Part shown: one piece after another, positions 44,272 to 54,066 of the stretch
Layout: the number at the start of each line of letters is the position of its first letter
Numbering within the stretch: the stretch's first letter is position 1
Assembly: GCF_000154225.1 (NCBI RefSeq)
Contig: NZ_DS264586.1
Coordinates: 2,076,527 to 2,140,526, forward strand
From: Schaalia dentiphila ATCC 17982
GTDB lineage: Bacteria; Actinomycetota; Actinomycetes; Actinomycetales; Actinomycetaceae
Length of the DNA stretch: 64,000 nucleotides
Direction of reading: 5' to 3'
Program-made: the position numbers and the translations under genes
The notes under the pieces: generated by a model
The model's input: only the letters and a program-made list of their open reading frames with translations
Database searches by the model: none
Told to the model about the DNA's origin: nothing

Positions 44272-46737
44272 TCAGCGCAGGTAGCGCCCCGTCACCGAGG
44301 CCTCGCTGTCCACGATATCGCTCGGAGTGCCCTGCGCGACGATACGACCACCTTCAACGCCGCCGCCCGGGCCCATATCAATGACCCAGTCAGCGCAACG
44401 GATCAGGTCCAGGTCGTGCTCGATAACGAGGACCGTCGCTCCACGCTCAATGAGGTGCTGGAGCACGTTCAGGAGGACCTGCACATCATACGGGTGCAGG
44501 CCGATCGTCGGCTCGTCGAAGACAAAGAGAGTGCCCTCCTGGCGCCTACCCATTTCGGAGGCAAGCTTGAGGCGCTGGGCCTCGCCACCAGAGAGGGCGG
44601 GAGTGGCCTCCCCCAGCGTCAGGTAGCCCAGGCCGAGGCCGGCCAGGGTCTCGAGGAGCGCGCCCGCTTTCTTCAGCCCACGCACGGCCATCCGTGCCTC
44701 GTCCACGCTCATCGCCATGATATCGGGCAGGCTCAGCCCATCGCGGCGGATCTGCGACGCCCGCGCGCCGTAGCGGCTCCCTCGACAATCTGTGCACTCA
44801 ATGTCCACGTCAGGCAAAAACTGCACATCCAGGGTGATCTGCCCGGTACCGTCACACGTGGGGCATCGAAGCGAACCCGTGTTGTACGAGAATGCCCCGG
44901 GCTTCAGCCCAGCAGCCTGCGCCTCCTCGGTACGCGCAAACGCCCGGCGCAGCTCATCCAGGACACCGGAGTACGTGGCCACGGTCGAGCGCACGTTCAC
45001 TCCGATCGGCGTCGCGTCGATCAGGTTCACCCGTGAGATACCGGCGGCATCCACGTCGCGCACGTGCGCGGGCAAAGGCTCACCAGCAAGGCGCGCACGC
45101 AGCGCGGGAACTAGCGACTCAAGGACGAGTGTCGTCTTACCCGACCCACTGACGCCCGTGACGGCCGTCAACGAACCCAGCGGAATATCAACACTCAGGG
45201 GCCGCACCGTGTGGATCTGGTTAGTCTTCAGGTGAAGCGCACCGCGCCCATCGATATCCGCGCCCTGATCCGACTCCCCCGCTGCACGCTCAACCCGACG
45301 GACCCCAGCCATGTACGGGCCGATGCGGGACGCGGGGGCGTGGGAGGCCTCGTTGATGGGGCCCTGGAAGATGACGCTACCACCGTCCGCTCCCGCTCCG
45401 GGTCCGATCTCGATCAGGTGATCCGCGGCTGCGAGGACACGTGTGTCATGGTCGACGACGACAGCGGAATTCCCGTCGGCGAGGAGTTCCCGGATGATCG
45501 CCAGGACGCCGTCGACGTTGGAGGGGTGTAGGCCAATGGTCGGCTCGTCCAGCACGTAGAGGACCCCAGTCGTCCGGTTGCGTACGGCACGGGCGAGCTG
45601 CATGCGCTGGCGCTCACCGTTGGACAACGTCGAGGACGCGCGGTCGAGGGACAGGTAGGACAGGCCGAGCTGCACGAGGCGATCCATCGGCTCGGTCATC
45701 TCCTCAACGATGACGCGAGCCATGGGAGCTACCTCATCCGGAACGAGGCCGGGGACGCGCTGGACCCACTCGCGCAGCTCCGTGAGCGTGAGGCGCGAGG
45801 CCTCGCCCAGGTCGATGCCCTCGATCAACGTGGAGCGCACACGTTCCCCCAGGCGCGTGCCGTCGCACGCGGGGCATGTGCGGGTGACGAGGTATTTTTC
45901 CACGCGGGCGAGGGCCTTCTCATCTTTCGCCTTCGACAAGGCGTTTTCGACCGTGGCGACCGCATTGAAGTAGGTGAAGTCCAGCTCCGCGCCACCGGTC
46001 TTGGTGGGGACGACGATGTGACGTTTCTCGGCGGGCCCCTCGTAGACGATCGCCTTCTCCGCATCGCTCAGGTCCCGGAAGGGCACGTTCGTGCGCACAC
46101 CCATTTCACGGGCGACGTCCTTCATGAGCTTCCACATGAGGGATCCCCATGGGGAAACCGCGCCCTCGTCAATAGTGAGGGATTCATCGGGCACGAGGGA
46201 CGCTCGGTTGACGACGCGCTGGACGCCCGTCCCCTCACACACCGGGCACGCACCGCCCGAGTTAAATGCCATCTCCTCCGCACCGAGGCCGTAAAAGGAG
46301 GCTGCACACTGCGGGCACGTGAGAGGCACTTCTAGGGCCACGTTGCGCGAGGGCGGGACGCGGTGCCCGTTGGGGCACAGGTAGGAGCCAACGCGCGAGA
46401 ACAGCAGGCGCAGGTAGTTGAGAAGCTCCGTCGCCGTACCGAAGGTAGAGCGCACGTCGGGTACACCTGGGCGCTGGCGCAGCGCGAGCGCGGCGGGCAC
46501 GTGCGCAACCTCGTCGACCGAGGCCTTGGCAGCCTGGGAGATGCGCCGACGCGTGTAGGTCGCCAGGGACTCCAGGTAACGCCGCGATCCCTCTGCATAG
46601 AGCGTGCCCAGGGCCAGGGAGGATTTGCCCGACCCGGACACGCCCGCGACTGCGACGAACGCGTTCAGGGGAACGTCAACGTCCACGTTTTTCAGGTTGT
46701 GGACGCGGGCGCCGCGCACGCGGATGACACTGGGCAT
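44272..46737 (-). CDS. UvrA-like ABC ATPase (short UvrA2/DrrC-type paralog)
   Basis: This is an 821-residue protein with two ABC modules. Walker A motifs are GVSGSGKSS and GVSGSGKTT, the signatures LSNGERQRMQLARAV and LSGGEAQRLKLASEM, and the Walker B segments VLYVLDEPTIGLHP and LFVFDEPTIGLHP. Cys-x2-Cys zinc pairs lie in CPTCDGTG and CTDCRGSR. Housekeeping UvrA is about 950 residues; this one is shorter, which is the mark of UvrA2/DrrC paralogs linked to DNA-intercalator tolerance. ATG 46737 lies one base after the era stop, so it rides on the phoH-era operon. A role in repair or drug resistance cannot be decided here. Confidence 0.82.
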   Translation of the reverse strand: MPSVIRVRGARVHNLKNVDVDVPLNAFVAVAGVSGSGKSSLALGTLYAEGSRRYLESLATYTRRRISQAAKASVDEVAHVPAALALRQRPGVPDVRSTFGTATELLNYLRLLFSRVGSYLCPNGHRVPPSRNVALEVPLTCPQCAASFYGLGAEEMAFNSGGACPVCEGTGVQRVVNRASLVPDESLTIDEGAVSPWGSLMWKLMKDVAREMGVRTNVPFRDLSDAEKAIVYEGPAEKRHIVVPTKTGGAELDFTYFNAVATVENALSKAKDEKALARVEKYLVTRTCPACDGTRLGERVRSTLIEGIDLGEASRLTLTELREWVQRVPGLVPDEVAPMARVIVEEMTEPMDRLVQLGLSYLSLDRASSTLSNGERQRMQLARAVRNRTTGVLYVLDEPTIGLHPSNVDGVLAIIRELLADGNSAVVVDHDTRVLAAADHLIEIGPGAGADGGSVIFQGPINEASHAPASRIGPYMAGVRRVERAAGESDQGADIDGRGALHLKTNQIHTVRPLSVDIPLGSLTAVTGVSGSGKTTLVLESLVPALRARLAGEPLPAHVRDVDAAGISRVNLIDATPIGVNVRSTVATYSGVLDELRRAFARTEEAQAAGLKPGAFSYNTGSLRCPTCDGTGQITLDVQFLPDVDIECTDCRGSRYGARASQIRRDGLSLPDIMAMSVDEARMAVRGLKKAGALLETLAGLGLGYLTLGEATPALSGGEAQRLKLASEMGRRQEGTLFVFDEPTIGLHPYDVQVLLNVLQHLIERGATVLVIEHDLDLIRCADWVIDMGPGGGVEGGRIVAQGTPSDIVDSEASVTGRYLR

Positions 46738-46738
46738 A

Positions 46739-47977
46739 TCAGAACCCGAGGCGTCCCAGCATCTTCGGGTCGGACTGCCAGTCCTTCGCGGTGCGCACGT
46801 GCAGGTCAAGGTAGACGCGGCGGCCCAGCAGCTCCTCGATGTGCGCGCGGGCCTGGGTGCCGATCTGCTTGAGGCGGCTTCCCTTGCGGCCGATGATGAT
46901 GGCCTTCTGGGAGTCGCGCTCGACGTAGACGTTCACGTGAATGTCGAGCATGGGCGGGCGGTCGTCGCCCTCGCGACGCGGCCTCTCGATGATCTCCTCG
47001 ACCTGGACGGCCAGGGAGTGCGGCAGTTCGTCGCGCACACCCTCCAGGGCGGCCTCGCGGATGAACTCGGCGATCAGGGTGTCGCGGGACTCGTCGGTGA
47101 CGTCACCCTCGGGGTACAGCGGCGGCGACAGGGGCACAGTCTGCGCGAGGACCTCGCGCAGGTGGTCAATGCCCTTGCCTTCCACGGAGGAAACCGGCAC
47201 GATGGCGGCCCACTCCCCCAGCTTTTCGATGGACAACAGGTGCTTCATGACGCGCTCGCGCGGCACGGCGTCACACTTGGTCGCCACAGCGATGATCGGC
47301 CGCTTGATGCCGCGCAGTTCGCGTGCGATGAACTGGTCGCCGGGGCCGATGCGCTGGTCGGCGGGCAGGCAGAAGAGCACGACGTCGACCTCGGAGAGGG
47401 CCTCGCGCACCATGTCGTTGAGTCGCTTGCCCAGCAGCGTGCGCGGGCGGTGGTATCCGGGGGTATCCACGAGCACCAGCTGGTAGTTGTCCCCGTGCAC
47501 GATGCCGCGAATGTTGTGACGCGTCGTCTCGGGACGGCCCGAGGTGATCGCAATCTTGTGCCCAACCAGCGCATTCGTCAGGGTTGACTTACCGACGTTG
47601 GGACGCCCGACGATCGAAACGAAGCCGGCGCGGAAGTCCTCCGGGAAGTCCGGCATCTCGATGGTCGCGGCCGCGTCCTCGCGCAGGGAAGCCAGCGAGG
47701 TCATCGCCTCGAAGGCATCGAGGTCGGCGTCCTCCTCGTCCTCCAGGCCCTCGAGGTCCTCGTACTCGTCGTCATCCTCGTCTTCCTCGGAGTCTTCAAA
47801 GTCCTCGTCATCGCCGGGCTGCGCCCCGGCCTCGTCCTCAGTCTCGTCGCTGACGCCGACGTCGATCTGCGCACGAGCGTCGGCTTCCGGATCGGCGGCG
47901 TCGGGGGCGACCTCAATGCGAGCGTCGCCGAAGGCGTTGGGGCCGGCCATGAGTTCATCGTCGGAGGGGAATCGCAT
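46739..47977 (-). CDS. era: GTPase Era with a long acidic N-terminal extension
   Basis: This 412-residue protein is about 110 longer than usual. Residues 1-115 are Asp/Glu-rich and disordered (for example a run of EDEDDDEYEDLEGLEDEED). The GTPase domain then has G1 GRPNVGKST, G3 DTPGYH and G4 TKCD, and the C-terminal KH domain has IIIGRKGSRLKQIG. Era binds the 16S rRNA 3' end and assists 30S assembly. ATG 47977 overlaps nothing and is one base after the CNNM gene. An internal start at about 115 would give a standard Era, so the extension could be optional, but codon use is continuous. It contains a 12-mer copy. Confidence 0.9.
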   Translation of the reverse strand: MRFPSDDELMAGPNAFGDARIEVAPDAADPEADARAQIDVGVSDETEDEAGAQPGDDEDFEDSEEDEDDDEYEDLEGLEDEEDADLDAFEAMTSLASLREDAAATIEMPDFPEDFRAGFVSIVGRPNVGKSTLTNALVGHKIAITSGRPETTRHNIRGIVHGDNYQLVLVDTPGYHRPRTLLGKRLNDMVREALSEVDVVLFCLPADQRIGPGDQFIARELRGIKRPIIAVATKCDAVPRERVMKHLLSIEKLGEWAAIVPVSSVEGKGIDHLREVLAQTVPLSPPLYPEGDVTDESRDTLIAEFIREAALEGVRDELPHSLAVQVEEIIERPRREGDDRPPMLDIHVNVYVERDSQKAIIIGRKGSRLKQIGTQARAHIEELLGRRVYLDLHVRTAKDWQSDPKMLGRLGF

Positions 47978-47978
47978 G

Positions 47979-49334
47979 TCAGTTGTCCTTGTCGTCGGCG
48001 GGGTTGAGATCGGAGGTCAGGAGCTGCGCGTCGGGGTCGAGACGGCAGAGGATCGTGGAGACTTGGCGGCGGCGCCCACGCGCCTCTTCCGCCGTCATTA
48101 TGACGCCGGCGAGGGTGCCGGTCGCTCCGGGCAGGGGCACCCGCCCAATCGCCTTGGCGAGCAGGCCGCCGACGGAGTCAACGTCCTCGTCTTCGATCTC
48201 GCGGTCGAGGAGCTCGCCCAGCTCGGAGATCGGGTAGCGCGCGGGCACGCGCCACACGCCCGGCTCGACTTCCTCGGGTTCGATGGAGTGGCGGTCGTGT
48301 TCGTCGGTCAGCTCGCCGACGACCTCCTCGAGGAGATCCTCGAGCGTGACCAGGCCAGCAACGCCGCCGTACTCATCGATGACGATGGCCATGTGGAAAC
48401 GTTCTGCCTGCATCTGGCGCAGCATGTCGTCCGCGGGCTTCATTTCGACGGCGAACTCGGCGGGGCGCATCATCTGCTCGGCGCGCATGTCGAGCTGGCC
48501 GCCCGTGGCCTCCCAGCGCGACACGAGGTCCTTGAAGTATAGGATGCCGCGGATATCGTCCACGTCATCGCCGACGACGGGTACGCGGGAGAAGCCGGAG
48601 CGCACGAACAGGCGCAGGGCGGAGGGGGCGGGCGTGTCGGCGTCGATGGTCACCATGTCGGTGCGCGGCACCATGACCTCGCGCACGAGCGTGTGTCCAA
48701 GGTCCAGGACGGAGCGGACCATGTCACGGTCCTCTTCCTCAAAGCTCTCGGGCTCGCCGACCTCATCGACGATCTCGCGCAGGTCGGAGATGAGTTCGGC
48801 GCGCACCTGGGCCTCGGTGGGCTCGGGGGCGGGGCGCGAGGAGCGCACGCGGGTCAGGAGGGGGTCAACCAGGTGGCTAAGACGCGCAAGGCGGTCCGCG
48901 AACCTGGTGCCCGCCAGGGCGATACCCTCGGGGTTGCGCGCGCCCCACTGGGCGGGCAGGAAGGACACGAAGAGCAGATGCAGGGCCGCGATCACCAACA
49001 CCGCAATGAGGGTGACCGCCCACCACGGCAGACGGGTATCGACCAGGATAATCGTGCCCATGACCGCGTAGACGACCTGCCAGAAAGTACGGAAGGCGCG
49101 CAGCGACAGCAGGGTGCGCTGGCGATGATCGACGAGGCCGTAGAGGACGCGCGCGTTCCGGCGATCTTCCTCGATGAGGTCCTCGACGCCGGCCAGGGTT
49201 AGGCGCTGGACGGCCTGCTCGACGCTCTGGGCGACAGACGCGAACACCAGGGCGATGACCGCGAGGACCAGGAGCGCCACGGAGGGCGCGTCCAGGATCG
49301 ACGAGGCCGGGGATGCCTGCAGGGGAAGGATCAT
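47979..49334 (-). CDS. CNNM/CorC-type membrane protein with CBS domains
   Basis: This is a 451-residue protein. The N-terminal DUF21-like membrane domain (about residues 1-190, three to four helices) is followed by paired CBS domains (VPRTDMVTIDADTPAPSAL and FHMAIVIDEYGGVAGLVTLEDLLEEVVG) and a C-terminal CorC/HlyC domain (IEPEEVEPGVWRVPARYPI). Such proteins are thought to export Mg2+ or other divalent cations. ATG 49334 overlaps the ybeY stop by 4 bp. Position between ybeY and era is conserved in actinobacteria. It contains one 12-mer copy near the start. Confidence 0.9.
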   Translation of the reverse strand: MILPLQASPASSILDAPSVALLVLAVIALVFASVAQSVEQAVQRLTLAGVEDLIEEDRRNARVLYGLVDHRQRTLLSLRAFRTFWQVVYAVMGTIILVDTRLPWWAVTLIAVLVIAALHLLFVSFLPAQWGARNPEGIALAGTRFADRLARLSHLVDPLLTRVRSSRPAPEPTEAQVRAELISDLREIVDEVGEPESFEEEDRDMVRSVLDLGHTLVREVMVPRTDMVTIDADTPAPSALRLFVRSGFSRVPVVGDDVDDIRGILYFKDLVSRWEATGGQLDMRAEQMMRPAEFAVEMKPADDMLRQMQAERFHMAIVIDEYGGVAGLVTLEDLLEEVVGELTDEHDRHSIEPEEVEPGVWRVPARYPISELGELLDREIEDEDVDSVGGLLAKAIGRVPLPGATGTLAGVIMTAEEARGRRRQVSTILCRLDPDAQLLTSDLNPADDKDN

Positions 49335-49780
49335 CGGGAGGCCAGGAAGGTCAGCAGGAGCTTGCGCTGGAGCGCGAACATGACCTCGCGCTCGGCGTCG
49401 GTCGCATGATCGTAGCCCAGGAGGTGCAGCATGCCGTGCGTGGCCAGGAGGAGCATCTCCTCGGCGGCGCTGTGGCCGGACTCGGCGGCCTGGCGGGCGG
49501 CGACCTGCGGGCAGATGCAGATATCACCGAGCATGCCGGGGGGCGTGGGGTGATCCGCCGTGCCGGGGCGCAGCTCGTCCATAGGGAAGCTCATGACGTC
49601 GGTGGGGCCGGGCAGGTCCAGCCAGCGCACGTGCAGGTCTTCCATCGGCTCGGGCTCGATGAAGATGATGTTGACTTCCGCGTCGGAGCTGACATGCATC
49701 TGGTCGAGCACGTAGTCGGCCAGCGCGGAAAACTCGGCTTCGTTGATCTCGTAGTCGGTCTCGTTGATGACCTCGGTCAT
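49331..49780 (-). CDS. ybeY: endoribonuclease YbeY (16S rRNA maturation)
   Basis: This is a 149-residue metal-dependent endoribonuclease. The zinc site is HGMLHLLGYDH and the core also has PTDVMSFPMDE and LGDICICP. It processes the 16S 3' end and takes part in ribosome quality control, functionally close to Era, which is encoded downstream. It overlaps both neighbours by 4 bp (phoH stop, CNNM start). Confidence 0.95.
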   Translation of the reverse strand: MTEVINETDYEINEAEFSALADYVLDQMHVSSDAEVNIIFIEPEPMEDLHVRWLDLPGPTDVMSFPMDELRPGTADHPTPPGMLGDICICPQVAARQAAESGHSAAEEMLLLATHGMLHLLGYDHATDAEREVMFALQRKLLLTFLASR

Positions 49781-50829
49781 GACGTGTACTCCCTGCGTGC
49801 GGTGTTGTGGCTGCGCGTGCGTGCGCGACGCGCGGCGTTTCGATCGTCAAAGCGCTGGTAGGCATCAATGATCGCGCCGACCAGCTCGTGGCGCACGACG
49901 TCGGCGCTGGTCAGGTGGCAGAACTCGATGTCGTCGATGTCGCCGAGGATGTTTTCGACGACGGACAGGCCCGAAGTCTGGCTGCCGGGCAGGTCGATCT
50001 GCGAGGCGTCGCCCGTGACGACGACCTTGGAGCCAAAACCTAGGCGGGTGAGGAACATCTTCATCTGGCCGACCGTCGTGTTCTGGGCCTCGTCCAGGAT
50101 GATGAAGGAGTCGTTGAGGGTGCGTCCGCGCATGTACGCCAGGGGCGCGACCTCGATCGTGCCGGCGGCCATGAGCTTGGGCAGGGCCTCAGGGTCGAGC
50201 ATGTCACCCAGGGCGTCGTAGAGGGGACGCAGGTAGGGGTCGATCTTGTCGGTGAGGGAGCCGGGCAGGAAGCCGAGGTTCTCCCCCGCCTCGACGGCCG
50301 GGCGGGTCAGGACGATGCGGCGGACCTCGCCGGAGAGGAGGCGGCGGACGGCTTGTGCCATCGCCAGATAGGTCTTGCCGGTGCCCGCGGGGCCAATGCC
50401 GAAGACGACGGTCGCGCGGTCGATGGCGTCCGTGTAGGCCTTCTGGCCGGGGGTCTTGGGGCGAATCGAACGCCCGCGCGCGGAGAGGATCTCTTCCGTG
50501 GGGGCTTCGCCCGAGGTGAGACGTCCGAGCAGGCCGATGGCCTGCTCGACAGCGGTGGCGTCCAGGGCGGTGCCGCGCCGGGCCATGCCGATGAGTTCTT
50601 CGAGGAGGCCCGCGGCCACGTCGATGTCGGCCTGGGTGCCGGCCAGCGAGATTTCTCGCCCGGTGACGAGGAAACGGACGTGCGGGAAGCCGCGTTCAAG
50701 GGCGCGCAGGACCTGGTCTGCGACGCCGAGGACCACGATCGGGTCCATGTCTGCGGGGATGGTGACGCGCCCCGTGGTGTGTGCGAGGGTGGCCGCCGCG
50801 AGCGCCGGCGCTGTGTTCTCCGTAGTCAT
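49777..50829 (-). CDS. phoH: PhoH-family ATPase
   Basis: This 350-residue RNA-helicase-like ATPase has Walker [14 protein letters not shown], Walker [14 protein letters not shown] and the conserved [21 protein letters not shown]-like N-terminal segment (residues 25-100) precedes it. PhoH-YbeY-CNNM-Era order is standard, suggesting a common RNA-processing role. ATG 50829 lies close to the divergent hrpB promoter. It is the first gene of the minus-strand operon ending in the uvrA paralog. Confidence 0.93.
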   Translation of the reverse strand: MTTENTAPALAAATLAHTTGRVTIPADMDPIVVLGVADQVLRALERGFPHVRFLVTGREISLAGTQADIDVAAGLLEELIGMARRGTALDATAVEQAIGLLGRLTSGEAPTEEILSARGRSIRPKTPGQKAYTDAIDRATVVFGIGPAGTGKTYLAMAQAVRRLLSGEVRRIVLTRPAVEAGENLGFLPGSLTDKIDPYLRPLYDALGDMLDPEALPKLMAAGTIEVAPLAYMRGRTLNDSFIILDEAQNTTVGQMKMFLTRLGFGSKVVVTGDASQIDLPGSQTSGLSVVENILGDIDDIEFCHLTSADVVRHELVGAIIDAYQRFDDRNAARRARTRSHNTARREYTS

Positions 50830-50967
50830 ACTGCTTCTATTCTACGCTGGAGCGCCCCTCCACAGGCTTCACGTTGCCCTCTCACGCAGTGACCCCGGAC
50901 GCATCGGAGCGGCACAGCGGATGGTTCCCGGATGCATGGACGCCCTGGGAACACGCACAATGAAGCC

Positions 50968-53568
50968 ATGCCCACCCTCGACGAACTCGTTTCGCACCCG
51001 CCACATCTGCCGGTCACGCGCGCCCTGAGCGATATCGCTGCGGCGGCGCGGCCGGGTGGCTGCGCGGTGATCACGGCGCCTCCGGGCACGGGTAAGACGA
51101 CGCTGCTGCCGCCCGCGGTGGCGGTGGCATTGGCCCAGCACGACGCGGCGGCGGGGCGTGTTCTCGTCACGCAGCCGCGCAGGGTGGCGGCCCGGGCTGC
51201 GGCGCGCCGGATTGCCCGTCTGCTCGGCGAGGAAGCCGGCGGGCAGGTCGGCTATTCGGTGCGCGGGGATTCACGCGTCAGCGAGCGTACGCGGGTGGAG
51301 ATGGTGACGCCGGGCGTGGCGCTGCGCCGCCTGCAGCGCGACCCGGAGCTGCCCGGGGTGTCGGCGCTGATTATCGATGAGTTCCACGAGCGCGACCTGG
51401 ACACGGACCTGGCGCTGGCATTCGCGTTGGATGCCCGATCGGCGCTGCGCGACGACCTTTTCGTTGCACTTACCTCGGCGACGCTCGAGGCCTCGCGAAC
51501 GGTTGATTTCCTGCGCGCCTCGACGGGCGAGGAGCCCGCGCTCGTTGATATTCCGGGGGATGTTTTTCCACTGGAGCTGCGCTACGCTCCCCCGCCGCGC
51601 GGCGTCGAAGCCGTGGGCGCGATCGGGGACGAGCGCGTGGGGGTGCGCCGCGAGTACCTGGCGCACGTGGCGCGCACGGTCGAGGAGACGGTTGCCGCCA
51701 CCGAGGGCTCGGTCCTCGTGTTCCTACCGGGAGTGGGCGAGATCGAGACAGTCCGAGGCAACCTGCGTCTGGGCGATATTCCGGTCCTGGCGCTGCACGG
51801 ACAGCTGAGCGCCGCCGAGCAGGACCGCGCGCTCTCCCCCGCTTCCGGTCGCCGCGTCATCCTCTCCACGTCCATCGCGGAGTCCTCGCTGACGGTTCCC
51901 GGCGTGTCCGTCGTCGTGGATGCGGGGCTCGCACGAGAGCCGCGCTTCGACGCGGGGCGTTCCCTCTCCTCTCTCGTGACCGTTCCAGCGGCCCTCGCCC
52001 GCCTCGAGCAGCGGGCGGGACGCGCCGCTCGCACAGGCCCGGGCATCGCCGTGCGCGTCATGGATGCGGTGGACGTGGCCCGCAGGCCCGCGCAGTCCGC
52101 GCCGGGCATCGCCACGCAGGACCTGACGGACGCACGCCTCCAGGTTGTCTCGTGGGGCACCCCGGTGGAGGAACTCTCCCTGCTCGATGCTCCACCCGCG
52201 GGCACGTGGGAGGCCGCCGGGCAGCGCCTGTCATCCCTGGGTGCCGTCGACGAGGCCGGGGCCGCCACCGCTCTCGGCCGCACGCTGGCGTCGCTTCCGT
52301 TGGAGCCGCCCTTGGGCAGGGCCCTCCTGGCGTCGAGCGCGCTCCTGGGGGCGTCGAAGGCGGCGCGTTTTGTGGCCCTCCTGTCGGAGGACCTGCGCGT
52401 TCCGGGGGCTGACCTGGGTGCGCTCGAGCGTCGGCTGGGTCGCGGTGGCGCCAGTGGCGCGGCAGGCACGCACGCGCAGGCGGCGCGGGTGAAGGACACG
52501 CGGGCGCGCTTGGAGCGCCTGGCCCAGCGTCTGCCGGCTTCCGCGCCGGACGACGCCCTCGCGTCCGTTGTGACTGAGCGGCAGAAGGGTTCACGCACGC
52601 GCGAGGACGAGTTGGCTCTGACGTGCGCGCTGGCCTACCCGGAGTGGATTGCGCGGCGCCGCGCGGGGTCCGCGGCCTACATTTTGGCGGGCGGCGTGGG
52701 CGCCGAGCTGCCGCAGGGCTCTCCCCTTGAGGGGCAGGAGTGGCTGGCCGTGGCCTCGATCGACCGGGCACCGGCCTCGCGCCACGCGCGTATTCTCGCG
52801 GCTGTGCCGCTGTCCGAGGAAGACGCCCTGGCGGCGGGAGCAGCATTGCTGGAAACCCGCACGCAGGCCTCCATCGACAAGGGAGTTCTCACAGCCACCC
52901 GCACGCGCGCCCTGGGAGCTATCCCCCTGAAGAGCACCCCGGCCTCGTCCCTGAGCGAAGACGAGGCGGTCGCGCTGGTGGCCGATCACCTGGCCGCGCG
53001 CGGGCTGGGCGATCTGGGCTGGGGGAAGGAGGCCTCATCCCTGCGCGAGCGCATGCGGGTGCTCCACGACGTGCTCGGCAATCCGTGGCCGGACGTGTCG
53101 GATGAGGCCCTCGCGTGCAGCGCCCACGAGTGGCTCCTCCCCTGGGCAAAGCGCCTCGCACAGGGTGGTTCCTTGAGTAACGTGTCGATGCTTGATGCGC
53201 TGCGCTCGATGCTGCCGTGGCCTGACGCTGCACGTCTCGACGAACTGGCGCCAGAAAAGATGCCGATTCCTGCGGGAGGTACTCGCCCCATCGACTGGAG
53301 CGGTGCGCACCCGGTGCTGACGCTGCGCGTCCAGCAGGCGTTCGGGTGGACGGACACGCCCCGACTGGTGGACGGGCGCGTTCCCCTGGTGCTGCATCTG
53401 ACGGATCCGGCGGGTCGCCCCGCTGCTGTTACCTCTGACCTGACATCGTTTTGGGCGGGGCCGTACCGGGACGTGCGCGCCCAGCTACGCGGGCGCTATC
53501 CGAAGCATCCGTGGCCCGAGGACCCGCTGCACGCGGAGCCCACGAACCGCGCCAAGCGCCGGGGGTAG
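50968..53568 (+). CDS. hrpB: HrpB-type ATP-dependent helicase
   Basis: This 866-residue DEAH/DExH helicase has Walker A APPGTGKTTLLPP, motif II LIIDEFHERDLDTD (DEFH), motif III SATLE and motif VI EQRAGRAARTGPG. An HrpB C-terminal domain ends in SDLTSFWAGPYRDVRAQLRG...YPKHPWPEDP, the family's terminal signature. It unwinds RNA or hybrids; its cellular role is not defined. ATG 50968 was chosen over upstream codons in a 138-bp divergent spacer to phoH. It contains two copies of the 12-mer in different frames. Confidence 0.92.
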   Translation: MPTLDELVSHPPHLPVTRALSDIAAAARPGGCAVITAPPGTGKTTLLPPAVAVALAQHDAAAGRVLVTQPRRVAARAAARRIARLLGEEAGGQVGYSVRGDSRVSERTRVEMVTPGVALRRLQRDPELPGVSALIIDEFHERDLDTDLALAFALDARSALRDDLFVALTSATLEASRTVDFLRASTGEEPALVDIPGDVFPLELRYAPPPRGVEAVGAIGDERVGVRREYLAHVARTVEETVAATEGSVLVFLPGVGEIETVRGNLRLGDIPVLALHGQLSAAEQDRALSPASGRRVILSTSIAESSLTVPGVSVVVDAGLAREPRFDAGRSLSSLVTVPAALARLEQRAGRAARTGPGIAVRVMDAVDVARRPAQSAPGIATQDLTDARLQVVSWGTPVEELSLLDAPPAGTWEAAGQRLSSLGAVDEAGAATALGRTLASLPLEPPLGRALLASSALLGASKAARFVALLSEDLRVPGADLGALERRLGRGGASGAAGTHAQAARVKDTRARLERLAQRLPASAPDDALASVVTERQKGSRTREDELALTCALAYPEWIARRRAGSAAYILAGGVGAELPQGSPLEGQEWLAVASIDRAPASRHARILAAVPLSEEDALAAGAALLETRTQASIDKGVLTATRTRALGAIPLKSTPASSLSEDEAVALVADHLAARGLGDLGWGKEASSLRERMRVLHDVLGNPWPDVSDEALACSAHEWLLPWAKRLAQGGSLSNVSMLDALRSMLPWPDAARLDELAPEKMPIPAGGTRPIDWSGAHPVLTLRVQQAFGWTDTPRLVDGRVPLVLHLTDPAGRPAAVTSDLTSFWAGPYRDVRAQLRGRYPKHPWPEDPLHAEPTNRAKRRG

Positions 53569-53594
53569 CCGGCGGCTCCCCCTGCGCCGGGCAA

Positions 53595-53849
53595 TCAATC
53601 GTCCAGCTTGCCGACGATCCCCCGCCCGTCGGGCAGGTTCTTGGATGGCATCTGGTAGGCGTCAAGGTCCGTCATAGCGGGGCGCTCAAGGCCCAGTTCG
53701 CGCAGCTGCGCGTAGGTCGACATGCGCACGGGACCCAGCTCTGCGACAGGCTGGCCTTCCTCTGTGAGCGTGACGACTTCACCGGATGAGGCGCGCGCCA
53801 GAGCGGCCCCCACATCCTCTTTGAAATCACCAATTTCTAGAGCCCTCAT
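53595..53849 (-). CDS. orphan Phd/YefM-type antitoxin
   Basis: This is an 84-residue protein. The N-terminal EIGDFKEDVGAALARASSGEVVTLTEEGQPVAELGPV is the Phd fold used to bind DNA and a partner toxin (usually VapC or Doc). The C-terminal 40 residues (MTDLDAYQMPSKNLPDGRGIVGKLDD) would bind the toxin. No toxin gene lies next to it; both neighbours are unrelated. It may act on a remote toxin or be a remnant. ATG 53849, with ATTAGGGG about eight bases upstream, is a weak but acceptable start. Confidence 0.8.
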   Translation of the reverse strand: MRALEIGDFKEDVGAALARASSGEVVTLTEEGQPVAELGPVRMSTYAQLRELGLERPAMTDLDAYQMPSKNLPDGRGIVGKLDD

Positions 53850-54066
53850 ACCCCTAATCTAAGCACGCCGAAGGGGGTTTGAACGAACGGCGCGATCACT
53901 ATGTGAGCCTTCGTTCCCTTACACCCGCCAAACGAGCGTCATACAGCCAAACGATCGTGAAAATAGACATCCCCGCTGTGACCACCTGGTGGACATTTCC
54001 GCTTGATGGAATAGATCCGGGCGCACTGCGTTGAGATAGGTAACCCTTTACTACCCAAGGAGAAAC

